This document shows, piece after piece, positions 52,723 to 62,944 of a stretch of DNA of 64,000 nt. Both the position numbers and the translations under genes were made by a program. Source of the DNA: Rubellicoccus peritrichatus (GTDB lineage Bacteria > Verrucomicrobiota > Verrucomicrobiia > Opitutales > Cerasicoccaceae); contig NZ_CP136920.1 in assembly GCF_033100135.1 (NCBI RefSeq), positions 372,001 through 436,000 on the forward strand, read 5' to 3'. Positions within the stretch are counted from its first letter, which is position 1, and every line of letters begins with the position of its first letter. A model generated the notes under the pieces. The model searched no databases. It saw only the letters and a list, made by a program, of their open reading frames with translations, and was not told where the DNA came from.

Positions 52723-54018
52723 CCTCAATGCAAAAAACGTGTTGCTATCATTGGCGCTGGTGCCGCCGGGCTCATCGCAGCGCGCGAGGCGATACACGAG
52801 GGATTGCAAATCGTCGTTTACGAAGGAGCCGAAGATGTTGGTGGCGTCTGGATATACCGCTCCGAAGTCGAAGATGATCTACTGGGCCAGTCCCCACATA
52901 AGCGGATTTACTGCTCTTTGTATGAATCGCTGAGAACAAATCTGCCACGTGAGTTGATGGCCTTTTCTGACTATCCTTTTGATTCCAGGGGCGGTGGTAA
53001 AGATGAATGGCCTCAATTCATGACTCATCACCACGTTAATCAATACCTGAAAAATTTTGCGAAGAATTTCGGCGTATACCAACATATTCAGTTTCAGACA
53101 AAAGTCGTCCGTGTCGAGAAACATGAAAACCAGAAATGGCTGATCCAGCTGGACAACGGTGCCATTGAAATTTTTGATGCGGTCATGGTCTGCAATGGCC
53201 ATTACAGCAAACCGCGAATTGCTACGGTTCCCGGTATGGAGCATTTCAAAGGCCTGCTCATGCATAGTCACAATTACCGGAGACCAAAACCATTTTCTGG
53301 CAAGCGAGTTGTTGTTTTGGGCGCTGGCGCTTCAGGAGAAGACATTTCCAGAGAAATCGCGCTCCAAGCTAAAGCTGTTTACTGGTGCGCGGAGGCCTTC
53401 AACAACCTGGATGAAAGCAGTAAATCAACTGAATGGCCTGAGCAACGAGCCGGTGTCGCCAAGATTGAAAACGCAACTGACGTCCACCTTAAGGATGGAT
53501 CAAAAATTGGAGACGTAGACGCCTTTCTTTTTTGCACGGGCTACCACTATGAATTCCCGTTCTTGGCCGACGGTATCATCTCAGTAGAGGACAATTGGGT
53601 GCATCCGCTTTACCTGGAATTGATTCCTCCCGAACACACCAATATCGCCTTTATTGGCCTACCGCATTCCGTTATTCCATTTCCACTTTTTGAAATGCAG
53701 TCAAAATGGTATCTGCGACGGCTTTCCGGTCGTTTTGAATTTCCTTCAATGGACACAATGAGCCTGTCTGTCGCTCAACAAGAAACCACCCTACGGGAAG
53801 AAGGTCGACCTCAGCGACATTATCATAAAATGGGTGATGAACAATTCGCCTACATCAATTTGCTGGCGACTCAATGTGGCGCCAATCCACTGCCGGACTG
53901 GTTTGAAACACTAGCCCATGAGGCTCGAGAGAAGCGTAACCAATATCCTCATCTCTACCGGGATCTGCCGCTAAAAAACACTCCTAAATATCATACTAAA
54001 CTATCACAGCTCAAGTAG
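52723..54018 (+). CDS. Flavin-containing monooxygenase
   Basis: A 431-residue FAD- and NADPH-dependent oxygenase of the FMO/Baeyer-Villiger-like superfamily. FAD site: 'VAIIGAGAAGLIAAREA'. The FMO fingerprint F-x-G-x3-H-S-x2-Y reads 'FKGLLMHSHNY', and the NADPH site is 'VVVLGAGASGEDIS'. Substrates of bacterial FMOs include trimethylamine, sulfides and other soft nucleophiles; marine Verrucomicrobiota use such methylated compounds, but nothing local proves it. An upstream in-frame ATG at 52675 adds 16 residues. The chosen start has a GGAA before it and fits the family. It is divergent from the pilin operon and convergent with the giant protein. Confidence 0.92.
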   Translation, partial: PQCKKRVAIIGAGAAGLIAAREAIHEGLQIVVYEGAEDVGGVWIYRSEVEDDLLGQSPHKRIYCSLYESLRTNLPRELMAFSDYPFDSRGGGKDEWPQFMTHHHVNQYLKNFAKNFGVYQHIQFQTKVVRVEKHENQKWLIQLDNGAIEIFDAVMVCNGHYSKPRIATVPGMEHFKGLLMHSHNYRRPKPFSGKRVVVLGAGASGEDISREIALQAKAVYWCAEAFNNLDESSKSTEWPEQRAGVAKIENATDVHLKDGSKIGDVDAFLFCTGYHYEFPFLADGIISVEDNWVHPLYLELIPPEHTNIAFIGLPHSVIPFPLFEMQSKWYLRRLSGRFEFPSMDTMSLSVAQQETTLREEGRPQRHYHKMGDEQFAYINLLATQCGANPLPDWFETLAHEAREKRNQYPHLYRDLPLKNTPKYHTKLSQLK

Positions 54019-54084
54019 TATGAAAAGAGACGTATAGGCGGACGACGAGGATGACCGAGATGCGAATCCTTTACTTGAATTGCT

Positions 54085-57000
54085 TTAGTTCACCTCAGTG
54101 ACAAGGCTGGCATTGTAGCGGAAAAACTGTAGAATGTTATCTCCGTTGTAAGTGATCTGCCCATCGACGATGGAAACCATGGACTCGTCATAGATGGCGA
54201 CACCGTCTTCATAACGAACGATTTCCGTCCAGTTTGTCATGTCGGTCGATACTTCAAGCGACAGGATGACGTCGGCCCATACGCCACTCGGTGCTTGAAT
54301 AATGTTATCACCAAGCATGACCATTGGTTCTTCATCGCCAAAGATATAATCAAAGCCGTTGGGCTTACCATCATCGTTTTCATCCTCATCAAAATAGGTG
54401 GAACGCTCTTGCCCGGTAGCCCATTCGTTAAAGCCAACGCCTTTGTTACGGTCGACGATCAGATACATCACCGCTCGATTGCCAGTGAAGGTCTCACCCT
54501 CCATCTGCAACCAATCTTCATACTCAGAACCCGCCGACACATAAGCAACGCGAAGATCACGCAGCTCAGCACTAAGCGAGTCGACAAAGTCTCCTTGCGG
54601 ATAAATATAAAGTATACGCTCATTCGCCCACCGGAACAGGTTTCCGCCATAAGACCCATCTCGGTTAAGCGCCAAAGTGCCGAAGGTATTGCTTTTCTCC
54701 TGAGCAGAAAGGCCATCCTGATTAAAATAATCATCCGGGAATCGAAAGGCCCACAAACGTTCATTGACGCCATAAGTCCAATCTTCCGCGGCGTTTTTGA
54801 GAAACTGCATGTATTCGTCCCACGTCGCGAACTGCCAGTCAAAGCCGGTTCCGAAGACGGTTTCGTTTTCGATGCGGCCCTCAATCACCGACAATTTCTT
54901 ACCAGCGGTGTGCTCATGATGGAGCCAGATAAAGTTGGTATTCGTATCCAGCGTGTAATCATCACGGTCGAGCACGGACGTTTCATCCAGATCGGTCACA
55001 GCGACACCGATGCGCTTTATGTAAGTTGTGCCTCCGGCATCCGTCGCGCGAATTCGAATGACGTGGTAATTGTCAGCCTCATGGTCGAGCTGTGGGTCAC
55101 CAGTTACGGCGAGCTCATTACCATTGATGACCTCAAAGCGCCCACTACTTGTCGTCGTGAGATCAAAGGTATGGGAGTCGCCGAGTTCCGAATCGATAGC
55201 TGTGATAATTGACACCACAGTTCCGGCATCCAGGTTTTCTTCCAAAGAAATCTGATCAACGCTCTCGCCATCCAGAAGGATGTCGGTTGCCGGTATTTCG
55301 AAATCGTCTTGAACGGTAATACTAAATAAAGTCGAGCCGGAGGTATTGATGAGGTCAGTCGCGGAGACACTGACCTCGTATATGTTGTTACCATCGTTGT
55401 CGGATGGATTTTCGAAGTCAGGCGCTTCGATAAAGGCTAACGTATCGCCGTTAACGATTTCAAATAAGGCTGCATCTGCGCTACCGGTGATTGAATAGTA
55501 AACCGGGTCGCTATCAGGATCCGTTGTGGAAAGTGTTCCGACGGTTTGGTTATTCTCAAAGATCGTATTGTTGGAAAGCCCAGGGTCGCTTGGGGCCGCA
55601 TTGTGCCTCGAGACAACCGTAATTGCCAAGAGTGATGGTTCAGAATCTATGCCACTGCTTTGTGCGATGACCTCGACTACATAAACATTATCGCTATTCA
55701 CATCTCTCGGGATTGAAAAATTAGGCAAGAAACTAGAATGCAGTTTGTTCTCGCGGACGAAAAACAAGTCAGAATCGTAAGCACGAGTTAATCGGAAACT
55801 TGGTGACTCTCCCTCTTCCACGTCGGCTGATAAAACAACAGAAAAACGTTTTCTCTCAACGACACGATTGATACTGAGCGTCAGTGCAGTCGGTGCCATG
55901 GAAACATTATTTACCGTAACGACAAGATTGCCGGAGGTCGTCAGTTGTGCCGTGTCAGTTGCCGTAAAGGTTAGCTCGTATTGGTTGTCGCCGTCATCAT
56001 CTTGAGGGTTCTCGTAATCAGGAGCGTTCTTAAATGCCAGTGTACCGCTGGAGGGATCGAAGTCGAATAGGCTGGCATCGGCTCCGCCACTGAGACTCAA
56101 AGTCAGTAAATCTCCAGGGTCGCTAGCACTCACTATTCCCACCTCAGTTGTATTCTCAAAGATTTCGCTATTGCTCAAGACGGGTGTCGCGGAAACATTA
56201 TTCACCGTAACGACGAGATTGTTAGAGGTCGTAAGTTGAGCTGGATCGGTTGCCGAAAATGTTAGCTCATAAGAGTTGTCTCCATTGCCATCTTGAGGGT
56301 TCTCGTAGTCAGGAGCGTTCTTAAATGACAACGCACCCGTGGAGGCATCGAAGTCGAAGTGGCTGGCATCGGCTCCGCCGCTGAGGCTCAAAGTAACTGA
56401 ATCTCCATCGGGATCGCTAGCGCTCACGGTTCCGACGGAGATTGTGTTTTCATCGATTTCGCTCTTGCTCAAGACCGGCGCAGTTGGCGCCTCATTGACA
56501 TCCGCCACCTCGATCTCCAGGTCAACTCTGGTAGAGCCATCGGACCCTCTCGCGATTACGGTGACTTCGTAGATATTGTCACCGTCATCATCTCCCGGTG
56601 ACTCAAAGTCCGGGAGGAATTCAAAACTCAGGGTCTTTGAAGAGATTCTAAAGTATGAATTATCGGCGCCCCTGAGTTCATACAAGAATAGAAGCGCCAA
56701 AAGGTTCCTCAGCAGTGAAGACAATCGCACCACTCGTGTTCTCATCAATGACCATGGACGATTCTGTGTAAAATACAGGTGGCTCAGGTACACTGGTAAT
56801 CGTAAGGGTAAATGTTTTTTCCAATTTTCCATTGACCAGATCGTCTTCGTTATCCGTCGCCACTACGGTCACGGCTGTTGAGCCGCTTGCATTGTCCGCT
56901 GGTGTGAAAGTGAGAATGCCATCCTTATTAATTGCTGGCTGCCCATCGTCCGTAAACAAAGATGTGAAGGTGGGTGTGACGGTGTAGGAAGTTATGATCT

Positions 57001-58411
57001 GGCCGTCAACGTCGGGCGCGTTGGTGCTCGTCACAAAGTCATCAATGTAGGTTCCGTAGTCTTCGATCACAGTGATGTCACCGGCTATGGTGAAGACTGG
57101 CTTGGTCGCAACCTTGACCGTCACCGTCAAGGTTGCATACGAGGTCTTTCCAAATTGATCGGTCGCCTGATAGTTGAGCACATAGGTTCCGGGCCCGCTC
57201 GACTGGTCAAAGGTATCTCCAATGAAATTATCGCCTTCAATTAGGTTTCCGTAAAGATCCTCAGCCGTTACGCCGGGGTCGTAAGTTGCTGCCTGATAGT
57301 CAAAGATTTGCACTGCATTGTCGGCGCCGGGCAGATTAAATGTCGGGCCAGCCAAATCGCCGGTTGAGTCGACATCTGCGGTAAAAGCGACCTGTCCACT
57401 TATGCGATTGCTGTCGCGTGTCGTGGCGCTTTTGGAGATTGCCCAAGCACTGATGTAGCTTCCGCCACCGCCGCCGCCACCAGAAGCATCATCGTCGTCA
57501 CCGCCGGCGCCGCCCCCCGAGTAACCGCCACCGCCTCCGCCTTTCCCAACATCGGGGTTGGCTTGATCGTCGTTGACACCTCCCCCACCGCCACTGGCAA
57601 ACCCAAATCCTCCCCACGATCCGAAGCCAGCGCCTTCGCCGCCGCGAACGCCAAATGCTCTTCCCCTGCCTCCGCTGAATATCAAGTAAACACCGTCTTT
57701 ATCTTTTGAATTTTCGACGTAGCCACCACCGCCGCCAGCGGCAGGCAGTGATGACGTTTTTCCAGCGCCACCATTTATCCCGCCTGGTTGGCCCTCTGCG
57801 TCACCGGTTCTCTTGCCATTGTCACCATCTTCGGTGGTATTTGCATTGCGCCCGTTATTGGCAAAAGTACCCAAAATGTCACCGCTGGCTGCTCCGCCGC
57901 CACCGCCACCGGCGACCGCGAGCATTTCCCACTCGGCCCCGTCAACGGGAGCGCGATATAGAATCGCAGTAGCGCCGCCACCGCCTGAGGCAGCCGTGTG
58001 GTTACGGGTTTTGTCTAGTCCCTGACTGCCTATGATGATTTGAATCTGACCGCCGGGCCGAAGCGCATTCTCGTCATAAGGGTCAACTGCAAATTCGGCT
58101 GAAAGGAGTGCACCGCCGCCCCCAGAGGCAGTTTTATCCTTACCCGCTGTGGCAATTGCTTTGGCGCGTCCGCCATCGCCACCACGAATAATAAGAAAAT
58201 CAATCCTGGGGGGCCAATTGGTGATCGGAATGCCGTAGGTATGAACCGTGCCGTTCTCACGGGTCGTGATTCCAGTCACGTCGTAGTAGGTTGGCAGTAC
58301 TTCCTGGGTGTCATCGTAGGGATAGGCGACAAGGAGGTCACCGGTCAGCACTAAAACAAGCGCCGCCAGGACACTCTTATGAGTAGTGAATCGTGAAAAA
58401 TACGTCGTCAT
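54085..58411 (-). pseudogene. Large glycine-rich and cadherin-repeat surface protein, broken by a +1 frameshift
   Basis: The gene reads from the ATG 58411 (signal peptide 'HKSVLAALVLVLTGDLLVA') to a stop at 56678, then continues in another frame to 54085. Removing one base near 56683 restores 'EPFGASIL-YELRGADN', exactly what a cadherin-like repeat needs, so the two frames are one gene of about 1440 residues. Order: a glycine-rich domain (about 45-330, many GGGGG runs like the ALK-type Gly-rich domain), an Ig-like or tandem beta domain, about six cadherin-like repeats ('GTVSASDPDGDSVTLSLSGG' type), and a C-terminal domain with 'SLEVSTDMTNWTEIV'. It may be a real mutation, a phase-variable gene or an assembly error. 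It is likely an adhesin. Confidence 0.8.
55901..56490 (-). repeat. Two tandem 291-bp repeats within the cadherin-like protein
   Basis: The stretch starting GAAACATTAT at 55901 recurs at 56192, a 291-bp period (97 codons, one cadherin-like repeat). By eye the copies are roughly 80% identical at DNA level, and the copy nearer the C-terminus lost three codons in 'ASDPGDLLTL' versus 'ASDPDGDSVTL'. Such units can be gained or lost by recombination. Confidence 0.8.
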
Positions 58412-58473
58412 ACAAAGAAAAGGGGAAGATTTATAGGGCCGCGGGGAATTTGACCCGTTCACGCGGACGCGAA

Positions 58474-59109
58474 TCACTCAGTTGGCCCAACAACGGACTT
58501 CGAGCCTCGAAAGCGCCGGTAGCCGACTAAGCCGAGCAAGGTGACCGACCCAATGATCGCAACCCAGTTGCTGGGCTCGGGCACCGCGACACGGCTCCAT
58601 TGGCCAATCAGAGTGGCACCGGGAAGATCGTCAGAGCTATCCGCGGGGAAATAGAGATTACCACTGGGCGGGCCAACCAGCAGTTCATTGTAAATCGCGC
58701 TAGACAATCTCCAAGTGACTGAACCGGTAAAAGCCTGCGTACCAGCCGAGAAATCTACCGTTCCGTCGGTCGACCAACCAAAAACGTTCAAGCCTAGATC
58801 TAGGCCATCATTGCCTCGGAACATTCCCGTGTTACCATCGGCCGGATTCAGCGTGTTGGTAAAATCACCGTCACCAGAAGTAAAAAAAGATATACTGGTG
58901 CCCGGACTACTGAAAAAGCCCTCTAAGTAAGCACCGAGAGTATCGTTTCCCGAAACAGTCGCTTCAGACGCGCCAGCAGTCGCGATAACAGTGGCATGGT
59001 TGACCACACTGAGGTCAACATTGAGTAAGATTACCGCCTGTGATGCCGGAGCGTAGGCCAGAGCAGCGATTATCGCCGTAATCGTGTAAAACCTTATAGA
59101 GTTCGTCAT
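58474..59109 (-). CDS. PEP-CTERM sorting-domain exported protein
   Basis: A 211-residue protein with signal peptide ('ITAIIAALAYAPASQA') and a C-terminal PEP-CTERM tail: VPEPS at 176-180, a hydrophobic segment 'NWVAIIGSVTLLGLVGY' and basic 'RRFRGSK'. Exosortase, encoded elsewhere, should process it for surface or matrix export. The body is Gly/Asn/Thr-rich beta ('TVDFSAGTQAFTGSVTWRLS'), of unknown role. The frameshifted giant protein gene begins 62 bases after its stop, so both may share a promoter and an operator-like palindrome near the TetR gene. Confidence 0.9.
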   Translation of the reverse strand: MTNSIRFYTITAIIAALAYAPASQAVILLNVDLSVVNHATVIATAGASEATVSGNDTLGAYLEGFFSSPGTSISFFTSGDGDFTNTLNPADGNTGMFRGNDGLDLGLNVFGWSTDGTVDFSAGTQAFTGSVTWRLSSAIYNELLVGPPSGNLYFPADSSDDLPGATLIGQWSRVAVPEPSNWVAIIGSVTLLGLVGYRRFRGSKSVVGPTE

Positions 59110-59317
59110 TGGATATTCTGCAAATCTTCAGTAGGCGGCCGATATACACGTATAGGGAGTGATCCCTACGATTGGTTGGTTGGATAGTGATAGTTCAAAG
59201 GTCAGGTACGAATAACCTAATGCTTGAACTGGATTACTTGATGATTTTCGTACGGACTTTCGCCCCGCAAATTTTTGGCCATTAAGTCAATAAGTTAGGG
59301 ATATGCAATTCAAAAAC

Positions 59318-59335
59318 AAAACCGAATTCGGTTTT
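59318..59335. promoter_or_regulatory. Perfect 18-bp palindrome, candidate TetR operator
   Basis: AAAACCGAATTCGGTTTT is a perfect palindrome 44 bases upstream of the TetR ATG and in the divergent region with the PEP-CTERM gene. The size and symmetry fit TetR-family operators, usually found next to their own genes. A T-run follows, so a weak plus-strand terminator is a second reading, but no plus-strand gene lies upstream. Confidence 0.6.
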
Positions 59336-59379
59336 TTTATATTAACATTTCCTTAACGCCAGTTCAGATATGAAACGGC

Positions 59380-60000
59380 ATGACGTTAGAGGATGAGACC
59401 GGTAGAAGCCAAACTCCCAAGGGCAAGAGCAGTAAGGGCAAGATCCTGGACATGGCTGAAAAGGTTTTCTCTCAGAAAGGCTTTGTTGCCGCAGGGATCA
59501 GTGACGTGGTTCATGGTCTCGGAATATCGGCTGGGGCACTCTATTACCATTTTCCGAGTAAGCAGGCATTGCTCGAAGGCATCGCTGAGCGCAGCATAAA
59601 AAAATTGTGCGAGCAGATGGATGCTTGGCTGGAAGATGAAGGCCTCAGCCCAGGTGAAAAAATGGATCTTTTTTTTGAGACTATTAGTAATCGACGACGC
59701 TTTAAAATGAAACTGGCTCGCATTGATTTTGGCAAAGCGCGTGAGGATGTCCATGCGAACGAGATGGTTGTACAGACTGGACTTGAGCCGATCTCGGAAC
59801 GCTTAGCCCTTTTCATCGAGCAGGGAAATGCTACCAAAGAATTCAAGGTACAGTACCCGCTGTCTACAGCCATCATCATTTTTCTGATGCTGACTGAGTT
59901 TATTCATCGCTCCAACCGGTTGGAGAAAATCTTGCCTAATGACGAAATCGAAAGCAGCATGCGAAACTCTATCAATCAACTTCTAATGCGGAAACAATAG
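59380..60000 (+). CDS. TetR/AcrR-family transcriptional regulator
   Basis: A 206-residue regulator. The helix-turn-helix is at about 20-66: 'KILDMAEKVFSQKGFVAAGI' then 'SAGALYYHFPSKQALLEGIA', the standard TetR signature. The C-terminal ligand domain is not recognised. The N-terminus has a Ser/Lys-rich extension of about 15 residues. A perfect palindrome lies 44 bases upstream. It is divergent from the PEP-CTERM/giant-protein genes, which it may control. The ligand is unknown. Confidence 0.93.
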   Translation: MTLEDETGRSQTPKGKSSKGKILDMAEKVFSQKGFVAAGISDVVHGLGISAGALYYHFPSKQALLEGIAERSIKKLCEQMDAWLEDEGLSPGEKMDLFFETISNRRRFKMKLARIDFGKAREDVHANEMVVQTGLEPISERLALFIEQGNATKEFKVQYPLSTAIIIFLMLTEFIHRSNRLEKILPNDEIESSMRNSINQLLMRKQ

Positions 60001-60189
60001 TGAGCATCATGTATTTACGTTGCTGATCATCAAAACAATCCTTACGACAATTGGCGTAAATTAAATACAAAGCAACTGAGTGAGGTGATCGAATCTCAAT
60101 CACTGCGAGAAAAGCAAACTACAGCTTGACCAATTCCATGATAGTGATGCACATAGCCACGCTCTGGTATGTGTTGTGCATCAAATAAA
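60001..60189. other. Gap between the TetR gene and tRNA-Glu
   Basis: 189 bases with no complete gene. A frame of about 34 codons without start codon (ending 60129) runs through it and was not called. GATGCACA (60146-60153) pairs with TGTGCATC (60175-60182) just downstream of the tRNA on the minus strand and could be its processing or termination hairpin. Confidence 0.45.
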
Positions 60190-60267
60190 TGGCGTCCCCA
60201 CGGGGATTCGAACCCCGGTCGCTGGAATGAAAATCCAGTGTCCTAGACCTGACTAGACGATGGGGAC
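60190..60267 (-). tRNA. tRNA-Glu (anticodon TTC)
   Basis: The minus strand folds as a standard tRNA. The acceptor GTCCCCA pairs with TGGGGAC, the D-arm contains 'AGTCAGG', the anticodon arm is CTGGA-TTTTCAT-TCCAG with anticodon TTC, and the T-arm is CGGGG-TTCGAAT-CCCCG. CCA is encoded at 60190-60192. It reads the GAA/GAG codons. No other tRNA lies in the window. Confidence 0.97.
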
Positions 60268-60378
60268 ATCACCTAAATCGGAAACGCTGGAAACTACCGG
60301 TGAAGGATAAACGCGCAAGTCTTTTTTTTAGAAAATTTCGGCGTGCCATTCAACAAGTGAAATGTAAGGCTAACAGTA

Positions 60379-61290
60379 ATGCTAAATTTAGAGCAAATAC
60401 GTAGCTTATTGCCATCTGAGGCCATGCTTGAGCCTCCTGAATTACCCTACAAAAAGGTTGGTTCGGGAAAAGTCCGGGAAATATACGACCTGGGCCCTAA
60501 TTTGTTAATTGTTGCAAGTGATCGGCTTTCCGCCTTTGACGTCATCCTGTCCCGAGGAGTCCCTGGAAAAGGCATTTTGCTGACCCAACTCAGCCTCTGG
60601 TGGTTTCAACAGACGAAATCCGTCATGCAAAACCATCTTGCGGCTGATCACGACAGGCAACTGGAAGAAGTCATTGGGAAATACCCGGATTTACTGCCAC
60701 GCTCAATGCTGGTGCGCAAATTGACTCCCTTGAAGCTGGAAGCAGTTGTCCGAGGCTACCTGGCTGGAAGTGGCTGGAGCGAATACAAGAAGACTGGAAA
60801 GCTCTGGGACCACGAGCTTCCGGCTGGATTGCTCGAAAGCAGTGCACTTCCCCAGCCGCTCTTCACACCAACCACCAAAGCCGAGACAGGACATGACATG
60901 CCGGTGACGGCCAATGAGGCCAAAGAGATTGTCGGAGCTGATGTTTTTGATGCTGCTAGAGAAGCAACACTAAAACTCTACGACTTAGGGGCTCAAAAAG
61001 CTACGCAAAGCGGCCTTATTCTTGCCGATACGAAATTTGAATTCGGCACAGATGCTTCAGGCGATCTCTATCTGATCGACGAGGTGCTAACGCCTGATTC
61101 GTCACGCTACTGGCCCCAGGAAGGCTATGCGCCCGGCAAACCTCAACCTGCCTTCGACAAGCAATACGTCCGTGACTATCTGGAAACACTGGACTGGGAT
61201 AAAACCCACCCCGGACCGGAGCTCCCAACTTCAGTTATTACCAATACTCAAAAGAAATACATCGAAGCCCTGGAGTATTTGATGAAGTGA
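60379..61290 (+). CDS. purC: Phosphoribosylaminoimidazole-succinocarboxamide synthase
   Basis: PurC joins CAIR and aspartate with ATP to give SAICAR in purine synthesis. The 303-residue length is of the longer, yeast ADE1-like form. Motifs: 'KKVGSGKVREIYDLG' (ATP loop), 'ASDRLSAFDVIL', 'EAVVRGYLAGSGWSEYKKTG', 'ILADTKFEFG' and 'LIDEVLTPDSSRYW'. The ATG at 60379 is the first good start. It lies alone next to tRNA-Glu and upstream of a membrane coiled-coil gene. Confidence 0.96.
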   Translation: MLNLEQIRSLLPSEAMLEPPELPYKKVGSGKVREIYDLGPNLLIVASDRLSAFDVILSRGVPGKGILLTQLSLWWFQQTKSVMQNHLAADHDRQLEEVIGKYPDLLPRSMLVRKLTPLKLEAVVRGYLAGSGWSEYKKTGKLWDHELPAGLLESSALPQPLFTPTTKAETGHDMPVTANEAKEIVGADVFDAAREATLKLYDLGAQKATQSGLILADTKFEFGTDASGDLYLIDEVLTPDSSRYWPQEGYAPGKPQPAFDKQYVRDYLETLDWDKTHPGPELPTSVITNTQKKYIEALEYLMK

Positions 61291-61404
61291 ATTTCACTAT
61301 CGATTCCCAGCAGTTGACTCCTATTCATCTAGTTTGAGAAATCGATGTGTTTTTTATCAAGAAATCGATTTGCCAGCCACTGCGAGCTGACTAACGTATA
61401 AAAA

Positions 61405-62046
61405 GTGGACCAACTTCTAGAATATCTGGTGCCGATTGTTGTCTTCATTGTCTGGGCAGCCGGACAAGTCCTGAGCAAACGTTCCCAGGGCAATGAAGAC
61501 GAGGAAGAACACAGTGACGGCAATGAAGACCGTGCACGCAGGATTCAAGAGGAAATCAGAAGAAAAATCGCTGAGCGCAGTCAACAACAGGATGGCCAGC
61601 AAAGCCCTCCCCCCCTGGAACAAGCACCTCCTCCATTGACACAAAAGCCCTCTCCCTATCGAACAACACCGATTGGCAGAGAGCGTGATGAGCGAGCTTC
61701 AAACTTCCCTCCTCCACTTTCCACCAGCACTGAGCCGGCATTTTTTGAAGTCCCCAAACCAGCACGGAACCTCGAGGCCGAACTTGAGGAACAGCAAAAA
61801 CGCCTTGAAGAAAGCCAACGCCGCGCCAAAGCAGCGAGGCTTGAAGCACTCAGTCGTATGGCCAAGGTTAAAGGACAACCGGGACAAACAAGACCCCGTC
61901 GAGTTGCCACCAGTCTGCGAGAAGATGTTATAGCAACCCTGTCTGATCCGGCAGCAGCTCGCAAAGCGATCCTTTACTACGAAATTCTTGGCACTCCGGT
62001 TGGGATGCGAGAAGACGGAAAAATCAAGCCGGCCTGGGCAAACTAA
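61405..62046 (+). CDS. Hypothetical membrane-anchored coiled-coil protein
   Basis: A 213-residue protein starting at GTG 61405 (no ATG before the membrane segment). Residues 3-24 are one membrane helix ('LLEYLVPIVVFIVWAAGQVL'). A highly charged region (30-70), a Pro/Gln-rich linker ('PPPLEQAPPPLTQKP'), a predicted coiled coil near 122-150 ('LEAELEEQQKRLEESQRRAK') and a conserved-looking tail 'AILYYEILGTPVGMREDGKI' follow. The tail suggests a family property, but I do not recognise the family. It follows purC by 114 bases and is convergent with the sugar transporter. Confidence 0.65.
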   Translation: MDQLLEYLVPIVVFIVWAAGQVLSKRSQGNEDEEEHSDGNEDRARRIQEEIRRKIAERSQQQDGQQSPPPLEQAPPPLTQKPSPYRTTPIGRERDERASNFPPPLSTSTEPAFFEVPKPARNLEAELEEQQKRLEESQRRAKAARLEALSRMAKVKGQPGQTRPRRVATSLREDVIATLSDPAAARKAILYYEILGTPVGMREDGKIKPAWAN

Positions 62047-62052
62047 ATCCCC

Positions 62053-62895
62053 TCAGCCCTTACCCCCTGTTGTTGCAATTCCCTCAACAAAGAATCGCTG
62101 GGTAAAGAAGAAGAGAATAACCACAGGCAGAACGACTAACGTAGAGGCCGCCATCAGGTAGTTCCAATCAGTCCCGCCAGATTTGCTCTGGTAAGCCTGC
62201 AAACCAAGAGCGAGCGTGAAGTCTTCCTGCTCAGTCAAGTAAACCAACGGACCAAGGAAGTCATTCCAGGTGGCCATAAATTGAAAGAGCGCCACTACGA
62301 TTAAAGCTGGCTTGGCCAAGGGCAGAATCACGTGCCAGAAGATCTGGAATTCATTACAGCCATCAATATTCGCCGCCTCACTCAATTCCTTTGGTAAGGT
62401 GAGAAAGAACTGACGCAAAAGAAAGACGTTAAACGCTCCTGCCAAAAAGCTCGGAACCCAGAGTGGCTTAAAACTACCCGTCCAGCCGATCTCTTTAAAA
62501 AGCGAATAGATGGGCACCATCACGACAGGAAAAGGAATCATCATCGTGGCAAGAACAAGAACAAACACCTTATCACGCCCCTTCCACTCGATACGTGAAA
62601 ATCCATAAGCGGCGATCGCACTACTCAAAACCGTACCAATGACAGTTAACAGGCAGAGGTAGACGGTATTACCGGCATAACGCCAGAAATACTTCATCTC
62701 GGCAATCGCTTCCGGATAATTCCTCCAAAGCGCTTCCGACGGTATCCATTTGGGCGGAACCGACATGGTCTCGTTCAATGGCTTAAGCGAAGTGGAAACC
62801 ATCCAGGCAAATGGCGCAATAAAAGCTGCAGCCCCCAACAATAGCATGAGGTAAATAATTACCTTCTGAATGACTCTGGCTCTCTGGGATGTCAT
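62053..62895 (-). CDS. Carbohydrate ABC transporter permease, MalG type
   Basis: A 280-residue inner-membrane permease with six segments. The ATPase-contacting EAA loop is 'SEAANIDGCNEFQIFWHVIL' followed by 'PLAKPAL'. N-terminal segments and 'GAFNVFLLRQFF' are typical of MalG/UgpE/AraQ. It is the second permease of a sugar importer, 49 bases after the MalF-type gene. The sugar is unknown. The ATPase gene is not in the window; such systems often share a common MsmX/UgpC-type ATPase. Confidence 0.93.
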   Translation of the reverse strand: MTSQRARVIQKVIIYLMLLLGAAAFIAPFAWMVSTSLKPLNETMSVPPKWIPSEALWRNYPEAIAEMKYFWRYAGNTVYLCLLTVIGTVLSSAIAAYGFSRIEWKGRDKVFVLVLATMMIPFPVVMVPIYSLFKEIGWTGSFKPLWVPSFLAGAFNVFLLRQFFLTLPKELSEAANIDGCNEFQIFWHVILPLAKPALIVVALFQFMATWNDFLGPLVYLTEQEDFTLALGLQAYQSKSGGTDWNYLMAASTLVVLPVVILFFFTQRFFVEGIATTGGKG

Positions 62896-62944
62896 AAGTT
62901 AACGATGCAGTGGTCTGTATTGAATAAAGCTAACACCATGAGGA

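Noticed and set aside
54295-55212. 305-codon open frame on the plus strand inside the cadherin-like gene
   Set aside because: It lies antisense to a gene with clear repeats and conserved motifs; the frame has no recognisable domain and is a composition shadow.
54085-59109. A biosynthetic or secretion system around the PEP-CTERM protein
   Set aside because: No exosortase, glycosyltransferase or transport genes are adjacent; only two surface proteins and a regulator.
60007-60129. Short open frame of about 34-40 codons downstream of the TetR gene
   Set aside because: No start codon, no ribosome-binding site and no family resemblance; may be a decayed gene end but not supported.
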